Positions 1 through 5,086 of a DNA stretch of 5,229 nt are shown here, in pieces. The position numbers and the translations under genes were made by a program. This DNA comes from an uncultured Clostridia bacterium. Lineage in GTDB: Bacteria; Bacillota; Clostridia; Oscillospirales; CAG-272. Location of the stretch: the NCBI GenBank assembly GCA_937934385.1, contig CALGZV010000227.1, positions 1 to 5,229 on the forward strand, read 5' to 3'. Each line of letters begins with the position of its first letter. Positions within the stretch are counted from its first letter, which is position 1. The notes under the pieces are model-generated. The model saw nothing but the letters and a program-made list of their open reading frames with translations, was not told where the DNA came from and did no database searches.

Positions 1-78
1 TGTTTTCAGTTCATTTACGAGCGGACACATCTTAATAGCTTCCGGACGTGTTCCGAATACAAGCATTATTTTTTTCAT
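1..78 (-). CDS. wecB: UDP-N-acetylglucosamine 2-epimerase, N-terminal fragment (runs off left edge)
   Basis: Reading the minus strand from the ATG at 78-76 gives 26 uninterrupted codons to the window edge, starting [20 protein letters not shown]. The stretch [14 protein letters not shown] is the hallmark N-terminus of the non-hydrolysing UDP-GlcNAc 2-epimerases (WecB/MnaA). These cytoplasmic enzymes interconvert UDP-GlcNAc and UDP-ManNAc for teichoic acid, capsule or other cell-wall glycans. The start is supported by AAAGGA about 8 nt upstream and by a strong sigma-A promoter further up (154-182). Only about 7% of a typical ~370-residue enzyme is present, so the catalytic residues cannot be checked. 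The gene is divergent from spoVAD. The family call is firm; the exact pathway is unknown. Confidence 0.9.
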   Translation of the reverse strand, partial: MKKIMLVFGTRPEAIKMCPLVNELKT

Positions 79-153
79 GAAACGGTTCCTTTCATATGAG
101 CAGAGTATTTTTCCGGTGCTGATATCATGTTTCCGTTTAAATTTTGTATTACA

Positions 154-182
154 AGTATATCACTATATGTATTTTTTGTCAA
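154..182 (-). promoter_or_regulatory. Sigma-A promoter for the wecB-type gene
   Basis: On the minus strand there is a perfect -35 TTGACA (182-177), a 17-nt spacer and -10 TATACT (159-154). Transcription would start near 147, giving a leader of about 70 nt before the ATG at 78. The palindrome TTGTA-T-TACAA (144-154) overlaps the last base of the -10 box and covers the predicted start site, a position suited to a repressor operator. The promoter is read directly from sequence; the operator idea is inference. Confidence 0.8.
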
Positions 183-398
183 GACAGGTCACGTTTTGCT
201 TACGATTCTGTTATTCCATCAAATTAATATTCGTCTTTTATTCTTTGTATTCTTACATGTATTTTCATTAAACCTACATACAATTTGTATATGTAAATAC
301 ATTCTTGTATACAAACATCAGATATTATCTGTATAAATCTTTATACTGCGGTTAAAAATATATCCGAAGAAAACATAAACTGCGGGACTAAAACTCTG

Positions 399-404
399 AA
401 AGGA
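399..404 (+). promoter_or_regulatory. Probable ribosome binding site of spoVAD, unusually far from the start
   Basis: AAAGGA lies 13 nt before the ATG at 418, compared with 6 nt for spoVAE. No alternative in-frame ATG, GTG or TTG lies closer to it, and the protein alignment by eye supports the start at 418. The long spacing may lower translation. Confidence 0.5.
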
Positions 405-417
405 AACAAAAATCAGT

Positions 418-1443
418 ATGCAAAAAGGATATATCGAATTCGAAAATCCGCCTTTTATAATATCAGCAGCGTCGGTAGTCGGAAAGCATGAGTACGACGG
501 TCCGCTCGGGGAGAAATTTGATCTTCACGATCCGGACGGAACGTTCGGTCAGAAATCATGGGAACAGGCAGAGGCGGAAATGCAGCGCTCTGCAATCGGA
601 ATGGCTCTTGCAAAAGCACACATTGATCAGTCGGAGGTCGACGCACTGTTTTCCGGAGACCTTATAAATCAGTGTATATGCTCGGCACAGGGAACACTCT
701 GCTTTGACATTCCGTATTTCGGACTTTACGGTGCATGCTCTACTGCGGCAGAAGCACTCATACTTTCATCAATGCTTATTGCAGAGGGAATATACAATAC
801 CGCCGTCGCCGCGGCGTCGTCACATAACAGTACCGCAGAGAGGCAGTTCCGATTCCCTCTGGAATACGGAGGTCAGCGCACGCCCACGTCACAGTGGACG
901 GTAACCGGTGCAGGCGCGTTTGTTGTGTCGTCAAACACATCCATTACCGGAGATGCCGATTCAGGAATAATTTATCCTAAAATAAAAGGAGTTATGCCCG
1001 GCCGCTCTGTAGAGCGCGGTATCTGCGACGCCAACAATATGGGCGCAGCAATGGCTCCTGCCGCTATCGACACTCTTGTCCGCTATTTCAAACAAACGTC
1101 CACATCTCCGCAGGACTACGATCTGATAGCTACCGGAGATCTCGGAAAAGAGGGACATTCGATCGTCAGAGAGCTTATGGCAGAAGAAGGCTACGACATG
1201 GGCGCAGGATACACAGACTGCGGACTTATGATATATGACATAGACAGGCAGGACATGCATTCCGGAGCATCGGGCTGCGGATGCTCGGCAGCCGTACTTG
1301 CAGCAGAACTTTTGGAACGTATAAAGCGCGGAGAGCTTCACGATATTCTAATTATAGGAACCGGAGCGCTCATGAATCCTATGAGCGTCGGTCAGGGACA
1401 ATCCATACCGGGAATTGCTCATCTTGTCCGTATACAGGGATAA
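418..1443 (+). CDS. spoVAD: Stage V sporulation protein AD (SpoVAD)
   Basis: The 341-residue product matches the usual SpoVAD length (about 338). SpoVAD is a soluble thiolase-fold subunit of the SpoVA channel that binds dipicolinic acid (DPA) and helps move Ca-DPA into the forespore during sporulation and out at germination. Visible family motifs are FENPPFIISAASVVG (residues 8-22), GPLGEKFD (28-35), GDLINQ (80-85), LYGACSTAAE with Cys107 in the thiolase-like Cys position (103-112), SSHNSTAERQFRFPLEYGGQ (134-153), AMAPAA (211-216), TDCGLMIYD (266-274), GASGCGCSA (283-291) and a closing SIPGIAHLV (329-337). It is complete and undamaged. The gene normally follows spoVAC, but here the upstream neighbour is a divergent wecB-type gene. 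spoVAE follows after 164 bp. A forespore (sigma-G) promoter is expected from the family but was not identified. Confidence 0.96.
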   Translation: MQKGYIEFENPPFIISAASVVGKHEYDGPLGEKFDLHDPDGTFGQKSWEQAEAEMQRSAIGMALAKAHIDQSEVDALFSGDLINQCICSAQGTLCFDIPYFGLYGACSTAAEALILSSMLIAEGIYNTAVAAASSHNSTAERQFRFPLEYGGQRTPTSQWTVTGAGAFVVSSNTSITGDADSGIIYPKIKGVMPGRSVERGICDANNMGAAMAPAAIDTLVRYFKQTSTSPQDYDLIATGDLGKEGHSIVRELMAEEGYDMGAGYTDCGLMIYDIDRQDMHSGASGCGCSAAVLAAELLERIKRGELHDILIIGTGALMNPMSVGQGQSIPGIAHLVRIQG

Positions 1444-1494
1444 ATTTTATACTGAATTATCATACAATATTAAATTACCTGTGCGGTATCATAT

Positions 1495-1516
1495 CGGTTT
1501 AAATAACATTAAACCG
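1495..1516. repeat. Hairpin in the spoVAD-spoVAE gap
   Basis: A perfect 8-bp inverted repeat, CGGTTTAA and TTAAACCG, flanks a 6-nt loop (ATAACA). It is not followed directly by a T-tract; the nearest (CTTTCTTTTT) starts about 25 nt later. It is therefore a poor Rho-independent terminator, and could instead be an RNA processing or stabilising stem or an attenuator between the two genes. The 1444-1607 gap holds no gene. Confidence 0.5.
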
Positions 1517-1607
1517 CCTGCAAAGCTGAAAATTTTCTGCTTTCTTTTTAAATAAAAAGCTCACAAAAGAAGATAGTCAAAAGTACGTATCAAAGAAAGG
1601 AATAAAA

Positions 1608-1961
1608 ATGATCTATTTATGGGCATTTATTATCGGAGGTATTCTGTGCGTTATAGCACAGCTTCTGATAGACTATACAAAAATGACGCCTGCACGCATA
1701 CTCGTACTATACGTATGTCTCGGAGTCGTGCTTACAGCATTCGGAGTATATCAGCCGCTTGTAGACCTCGCAGGCTGCGGCGCAACAATTCCGCTGACCG
1801 GCTTCGGATATTCGCTTGCAAAAGGCGTTCAGAAGGCGGTCGAGCAAAAAGGCCTTATCGGTGCGATAACAGGAGGACTGAGCGGAACAGCCGGAGGAAT
1901 AACGGTCGCTATGCTCTGCGGACTTATCGCAGGTGCGGTATTCAAGGAAAAGCAAAAATAA
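1608..1961 (+). CDS. spoVAE: Stage V sporulation protein AE (SpoVAE/SpoVAEb), membrane subunit
   Basis: The 117-residue hydrophobic protein has the normal SpoVAE(b) size. It opens with the family-typical pattern IIGGILCVIAQLLIDYTKMT (residues 8-27) followed by PARILVLYVCLGVVLTAFG. Later motifs are GVYQPLVDLAGCGATIPLTG (46-65), FGYSLAKG and a Gly-rich ITGGLSGTAGGITVAM. Predicted membrane segments lie near residues 4-22, 31-47 and 83-111, and the C-terminus is Lys-rich (KEKQK). It is an integral subunit of the SpoVA channel for Ca-DPA in the inner forespore membrane. AAAGGA lies 6 nt before the ATG. The gene follows spoVAD and precedes a very strong terminator, so it is the last gene of the unit. 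The 164-bp upstream gap leaves open separate transcription. Confidence 0.95.
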   Translation: MIYLWAFIIGGILCVIAQLLIDYTKMTPARILVLYVCLGVVLTAFGVYQPLVDLAGCGATIPLTGFGYSLAKGVQKAVEQKGLIGAITGGLSGTAGGITVAMLCGLIAGAVFKEKQK

Positions 1962-1964
1962 AAT

Positions 1965-2075
1965 TCAGATATTTTGTAAAAGCAGATAAATTATACATTT
2001 TTTCTGAATCACCATAATCAGTAAAAATGTCAATACAAAAACACCGCCTGTCAGCGCGCCTGCAATCGGCTGCAC
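1965..2075 (-). pseudogene. Possible remnant of a membrane transporter C-terminus (MATE-like)
   Basis: On the minus strand 36 codons are open from GTG 2075 to TGA 1965. They begin VQPIAGALTGGVFVLTFLLI and continue through a single hydrophobic helix to Lys-Lys. The pattern QPIAxALT plus a closing hydrophobic helix and basic residues resembles the last helix of MATE-family multidrug exporters (usually QPIADxLT). An in-frame TGA (2078-2076) sits immediately upstream, no ribosome binding site is seen, and the rest of the gene is absent. It abuts the spoVAE stop codon and overlaps the spacer before the terminator. This is best read as a decayed 3' end left by a deletion. Resemblance is by eye only and could be chance. 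Confidence 0.35.
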
Positions 2076-2097
2076 TCAGCGGCGTTTAAATATAGAG

Positions 2098-2143
2098 AAA
2101 GCAAGCGGGAAATCTTTAGTATAAAGATTTCCCGCTTGCTTTT
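2098..2143 (+). terminator. Strong Rho-independent terminator after spoVAE (likely bidirectional)
   Basis: A perfect 21-bp stem (2098-2118 with 2122-2142) closes on a 3-nt loop, GTA. On the plus strand it runs into TTTTGATTTGTTTT, a good U-tract ending the spoVA transcript about 140 nt past spoVAE. On the minus strand the tail is TTTCTCTATATTT, weaker but plausible for the converging LRR gene. Confidence 0.93.
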
Positions 2144-2325
2144 GATTTGTTTTACTTAACCACGCAATATGATTCAGTTTACGCCTTTGAAGCTCCGCAG
2201 CAAATATTCCGAGGTGGTTCCAAAGCTTATGTCTTTGCACCGATTCAGGTATTCAGGACAATACTCCCGGAATTCATCTCGCCATAGCCTGTTCAGCCGA
2301 CACTTACTGTAAATTAATATTCTGA
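2144..2325. other. Unassigned convergent intergenic DNA
   Basis: No gene is supported here. Two codon-aligned frames stay open across most of it: a minus-strand frame of about 50 codons with no ATG, ending at the TGA near 2176, and its plus-strand complement. Neither has a start with a ribosome binding site, and neither gives a recognisable family. The stretch may be eroded coding sequence between the LRR gene and the terminator. Confidence 0.4.
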
Positions 2326-2894
2326 TTATGGTTTAGCCGATGAGAATATCTTTTTGGCATCAAAAAGCGGAACATTCTCATAACCGATTTCTATCTGCTT
2401 CCACATTTCCTGCGTGCCTGCATAGTAAACAGATTCGAGTGCGCTGCAACCTGAAAATGCCGCTGTATCTATCAATGTTACACTTGACGGTACGGTTATC
2501 TGCTTAAGCGAATTGCATCTGAAAAATGCCCATTCTCCTATTGATTCTGTTTTCTCAGGTATAACTGCTTGCGTAAGTGAGCTGCAGCCGGAAAACGCCA
2601 TATCGCCTATCGATATACACTTTTCGGAAGTGTTATCTCCGTAAGTGCATCGCATCCAAAAAACGCATTATAACCTATTTCTGTCACAGGATATCCATCA
2701 ATCTCATCAGGGATAATAATTGCCTTCGGTTCGCCGGTAAATCCCGTGACAATTACTCCGGATTTGCCTTTTTCATATTCGAATTTCAACTGTTCCGCAG
2801 AATCCGATCTGTCCCAAAGTACGATAACACATATAGCGCCGATTATTCCGACTACAAACAAAAGCGTCGGAATAATGATAGTTTTTTTCTTCAT
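2326..2894 (-). pseudogene. Membrane-anchored BspA-type LRR protein, broken by a one-base frameshift
   Basis: The gene starts at ATG 2894, with GGAGG 10 nt upstream. Frame one gives 95 residues: a short basic start, one membrane segment or uncleaved signal (residues 5-27), then GFTGEPKAIIIPDEIDGYPV and an LRR ending LPKSV before TAG at 2609-2607. The adjoining frame carries three more 23-residue LRRs (AFSGCSSL, AFFRCNSL, AFSGCSAL) and a typical BspA-LRR C-cap (VYYAGTQEMWKQIEIGYENV), ending at TAA 2326. Adding one base near 2610-2616 would join LPKSV-x-SIGDMAF and put the AF positions at residues 77, 100, 123 and 146, exactly 23 apart, in a 189-residue protein. Such proteins are usually surface-exposed binding or adhesion proteins. 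It lies 88 bp downstream of the large LRR/dockerin gene on the same strand and may be co-transcribed. The lesion is either a real inactivating deletion or a sequencing error. Confidence 0.85.
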
Positions 2895-2916
2895 TATACA
2901 ACATCCTCCGTTTTTA

Positions 2917-2930
2917 ATTGTACGTACAAT
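2917..2930. promoter_or_regulatory. 14-bp perfect palindrome upstream of the small LRR gene
   Basis: ATTGTACGTACAAT is self-complementary over all 14 bases. It sits 23 bp upstream of the start codon at 2894, just ahead of the ribosome binding site. It could be an operator in the leader or promoter of the small LRR gene. A minus-strand TTGGAT and TACAAT pair around it has a 19-nt spacer, too weak to call a promoter. The role is inferred. Confidence 0.4.
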
Positions 2931-2982
2931 ATCTGCATATAATCCAATATTATTAACTTATAAGCACATTCCGGTATTAAAA

Positions 2983-4824
2983 TTATTCTCCGGCAATATT
3001 CTTCATCAAACGGGTCAGATCTTTTGAATTCACCTTGCCGTCGCCGTTAATATCGGCGCTTCCGGAAAGCTCAACCTTCTCGCCCGCGATATGCTTCATA
3101 AGTCTTGTGAGATCCTTCGAATTCACCTTACCGTCGCCGTTGATATCTCCCGATGATTCACCGACATGAAGTTTACCTTCGGCATCAAGAAAATAAGTCC
3201 CGCATTCCGCACAGATAAATTTATCTCCTGCAGAAATAATATTATGGTTTTCCTTCGCAATTTCACCGTATGAATATCCGCATACCTCGCATACTGCCTT
3301 AGCGGAACACGTCGCTTTTCCTCCCGAATGAGCAGTCTGTGCAAGCTTATATCCGCAGAGACAGTCAGCACTGTGTCCTTCCTCCGTACAGGTATAATTA
3401 TGGCTGTGAGAAGCAAGGTTAATGCTCTTCCAATCAGAAGACGGAGAATTCCAACCAGACTGTCCCGGTACATAGTAAACTGTAAGCTCATCGGAAGCAT
3501 CAGCGAAAACTTCTTTGTCAGACATTGCAGGCATTCTTCCGAGAATATATACCTTTTTAAGCGAAGAGCATCCTTTAAAGAGAGAACCGCCAAGGCTGTT
3601 TACATTTTCGGGGATCGTAATTGTTTCAAGCGCAATACAGCCTTCAAAGCTTTCCATGCCGAGTCTTTCAAGCGTTGACGGAAGCGTTACCGTCTTAAGT
3701 GCGGTACAGTCTGCAAAAGCATGCGAACTTGTATACGTAACACCGTCCGGCAGCACAATACTTGTCAGTTCACGGCATCCCATAAAAGCTCCGTATCCGA
3801 TATCTTCGACCGAAGCCGGAATATCAAATGTTTTTATTGAAGTATCCGAAAAAGCATTTGAGCCGATCGTTTTGAGGGTATCTCCGGATATATTTATTTT
3901 TTCAAGACCTGAGCATCCGGAAAACGTATCTCTGCCTATATATTCAACTTTTTCAGGCAGTGAAATGCTTTCGAGCGATGTACAACTCTTAAACGCGCCG
4001 TCGTCAACAACAGTAACCCCGGAGGGAATATCTATACTGCCAAGCGATTCACAGCCTTCAAATACATTTCTTCCGATCTTCTCAACGGTATCGGGAAGCT
4101 TTACCCCGGTAAGCGATGTACAGCCTTTGAACGCGCCGTCTCCGACCTTTTTTACGCTGTCAGGAAGTTCTATACTTTTCAGAGAGGTAAAACCTTCAAA
4201 AAATCCTTCGCTGACAGCTGTAACCGTATCCGACATGGCTACCGAAGTTACACTTGACTTGATCCCGTTCCATTCCTCGTCATCGTCAATAACAGGCAGT
4301 TCTCCATCACGGAAAAGGTTAAGTTTACCTCTCTCATCTATATCCTTCCACTCCTTAAATTCTTTAACGGTAACAGTTCCGGGAACAATATCAAAAAATA
4401 CATCGTCTTCAGATGTCCAGCTCGTAGCCTCACTGCACAAAACGGATATTGAAGTATCTCCGACAGGCGCCTCCTTAAGAATCTTAAATTTGAATCTCAT
4501 AAAATCTCCGTCGGCAGTATAATCCTCCGAATATCTGTATACTACGCTGTTTTTATAGACATATGTACCCTCACGCGCAAGCATTTCCACATTCCGCAGT
4601 TCAAGAATGGTTTCGTCGTATACCGGTTTGAATTTAAGTACGCAAAACCCCGTATTTCCTGTGATACGCATATCTACAGAAAGGGATTCTCCTGCCTGAG
4701 CTTCAGCATAGGTAAATTCAATTACAGTTTTTTCTTTATCCGCAAATATGTATCCGGGAAACAACTGCATAAGCAATGCTGCCGATGCCAGGACAGCTGA
4801 TAAAATTCTTCCGGTTTTCTTCAT
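2983..4824 (-). CDS. Secreted cohesin-like / BspA-LRR / dockerin protein
   Basis: The 613-residue protein begins with a signal peptide (basic MKKTGR, hydrophobic 7-24, likely cleavage after FA28). Residues about 33-153 form a cohesin-like beta-sandwich: AGESLSVDMRITGNTGFCVL, then YDETILELRNVE, GDFMRFKFKILKEAPVGDTS and a closing IVPGTVTVKE. After an acidic linker come ten LRRs with AFxGCxSL cores at residues 208, 231, 254, 277, 300, 324, 346, 369, 392 and 415. Residues 472-545 hold eight Cys in CxC or CxxC-G groups with nearby His. The C-terminus is a type I dockerin: two calcium-loop repeats (559-582, 590-613) with DINGDGKVNSKD cores. No LPXTG motif or C-terminal membrane helix is seen, so it is probably exported and held by its dockerin in a cellulosome-like complex. 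AAGGAG lies 8 nt before the ATG, and a sigma-A promoter is upstream. The ligand is unknown. Confidence 0.93.
   Translation of the reverse strand: MKKTGRILSAVLASAALLMQLFPGYIFADKEKTVIEFTYAEAQAGESLSVDMRITGNTGFCVLKFKPVYDETILELRNVEMLAREGTYVYKNSVVYRYSEDYTADGDFMRFKFKILKEAPVGDTSISVLCSEATSWTSEDDVFFDIVPGTVTVKEFKEWKDIDERGKLNLFRDGELPVIDDDEEWNGIKSSVTSVAMSDTVTAVSEGFFEGFTSLKSIELPDSVKKVGDGAFKGCTSLTGVKLPDTVEKIGRNVFEGCESLGSIDIPSGVTVVDDGAFKSCTSLESISLPEKVEYIGRDTFSGCSGLEKINISGDTLKTIGSNAFSDTSIKTFDIPASVEDIGYGAFMGCRELTSIVLPDGVTYTSSHAFADCTALKTVTLPSTLERLGMESFEGCIALETITIPENVNSLGGSLFKGCSSLKKVYILGRMPAMSDKEVFADASDELTVYYVPGQSGWNSPSSDWKSINLASHSHNYTCTEEGHSADCLCGYKLAQTAHSGGKATCSAKAVCEVCGYSYGEIAKENHNIISAGDKFICAECGTYFLDAEGKLHVGESSGDINGDGKVNSKDLTRLMKHIAGEKVELSGSADINGDGKVNSKDLTRLMKNIAGE
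2986..3057 (-). repeat. Dockerin repeat 2 (C-terminal calcium-binding half)
   Basis: This codes residues 590-613. The calcium-loop ligands are Asp591, Asn593, Asp595, Asn599 and Asp602, followed by the helix LTRLMKNIAGE. It is a direct copy of the sequence at 3079-3150, offset by exactly 93 bp (31 codons). The two halves differ at only 2 of 24 residues (Gly/Ala first, His/Asn at position 20). Confidence 0.92.
3079..3150 (-). repeat. Dockerin repeat 1 (N-terminal calcium-binding half)
   Basis: This codes residues 559-582. The calcium-loop ligands are Asp560, Asn562, Asp564, Asn568 and Asp571. Ser-Lys occupies the loop positions 10-11 that usually contribute to cohesin specificity. A seven-residue linker joins it to repeat 2. 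Confidence 0.92.
3550..4248 (-). repeat. Ten-unit BspA-type LRR array (about 69 bp per unit)
   Basis: Within the large CDS, residues about 193-425 repeat with a 23-residue period of the form SIxLPxxVxxIGxxAFxGCxSL. The spacing is 23 throughout except a 24-residue unit followed by a 22-residue unit (AF cores at 300, 324 and 346). The sixth unit (AFSDTSI) lacks the usual GC. The first (FFEGFTSL) also lacks Cys and probably acts as the N-cap. Protein identity between units is moderate, so this is an old array. Confidence 0.93.
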
Positions 4825-4883
4825 TTTCTTTTCTCCTTATTAAAAATGTATTATGAAATGTGTAAAAAGATATGATCCACATA

Positions 4884-4912
4884 AGTATAACCTCTTTTCT
4901 GAGAAAAATCAA
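4884..4912 (-). promoter_or_regulatory. Sigma-A promoter for the cohesin/LRR/dockerin gene
   Basis: On the minus strand, -35 TTGATT (4912-4907), a 17-nt spacer and -10 TATACT (4889-4884) predict a start near 4877 and a leader of about 50 nt. The leader carries AAGGAG 8 nt before the ATG. This suggests vegetative expression. Confidence 0.75.
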
Positions 4913-4954
4913 CACATTTACACTATAAAAGTTAACATTTTTAATAAATTATAT

Positions 4955-4995
4955 AAAATGCCGGAATCTTCAGTAAATGAAAATTCCGGCATTTT
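4955..4995 (-). terminator. Rho-independent terminator of the right-edge gene
   Basis: AAAATGCCGGAAT (4955-4967) pairs perfectly with 4983-4995. After one C/A mismatch, four more pairs close on the loop GTAAA (4973-4977). In the minus direction it follows the stop codon at 5087 by about 90 nt and leads into a T/A-rich tail (TTTTATATAATTTATT). It insulates the LRR/dockerin gene promoter just downstream. The plus-strand side also has a T-run, so it could work both ways. Confidence 0.85.
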
Positions 4996-5086
4996 TGCAG
5001 ATAAAATCACCTTGTATACGTCTATAATATATTACAGTAAGCAAGCATTTGTATTTTTATTATGTTTTCAGTATCGGAAACAATTC

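Larger units (their letters stand above)
79..417. other. AT-rich divergent intergenic region between wecB and spoVAD
   Basis: This 339-bp stretch has no convincing gene. The short open frames on the plus strand are Phe/Tyr/Ile-rich and lack ribosome binding sites. It holds the wecB promoter (154-182) and three small inverted repeats built from TTGTA/TACAA: 144-154, 278-290 (ATACAA-T-TTGTAT) and 305-314 (TTGTATACAA). A TATACT at 342-347 could be a -10 element for spoVAD, but no matching -35 was found. No clear sigma-G promoter (GNATR with CATNNTA at proper spacing) could be assigned, although one is expected for a forespore gene. Confidence 0.6.

Noticed and set aside
77..336. Two overlapping short plus-strand frames (64 and 69 codons) upstream of spoVAD
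   Set aside because: They are Phe/Tyr/Ile-rich products of AT-rich DNA, lie over the wecB promoter and leader, and have no family resemblance.
319..347. Possible promoter of spoVAD using TATACT at 342-347
   Set aside because: The -35 position at 17-18 nt spacing (near 319-324) does not resemble TTGACA or a sigma-G -35 (GNATR), so I do not call it.
961..1341. Minus-strand open frame of 126 codons inside spoVAD
   Set aside because: It is antisense to a well-recognised full-length SpoVAD. Its composition is not protein-like and it has no ribosome binding site.
2605..2660. Programmed ribosomal frameshift in the small LRR gene
   Set aside because: There is no slippery heptamer or obvious downstream stem at the junction, and a simple one-base deletion explains the data.
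2899..2950. TTGGAT/TACAAT promoter for the small LRR gene
   Set aside because: The spacer is 19 nt and the boxes are imperfect. The gene may instead be transcribed from the upstream large LRR gene.
3550..4248. LRR array considered as a CRISPR-like or non-coding repeat
   Set aside because: The 69-bp period is entirely coding (23 residues) with protein-level conservation and no conserved DNA repeat-spacer structure.
3515..4522. Long plus-strand open frame (335 codons) antisense to the LRR gene
   Set aside because: It is a shadow of the LRR array: Ser/Pro-rich, with no ribosome binding site or family features. The minus-strand protein has a signal peptide and clear domains.
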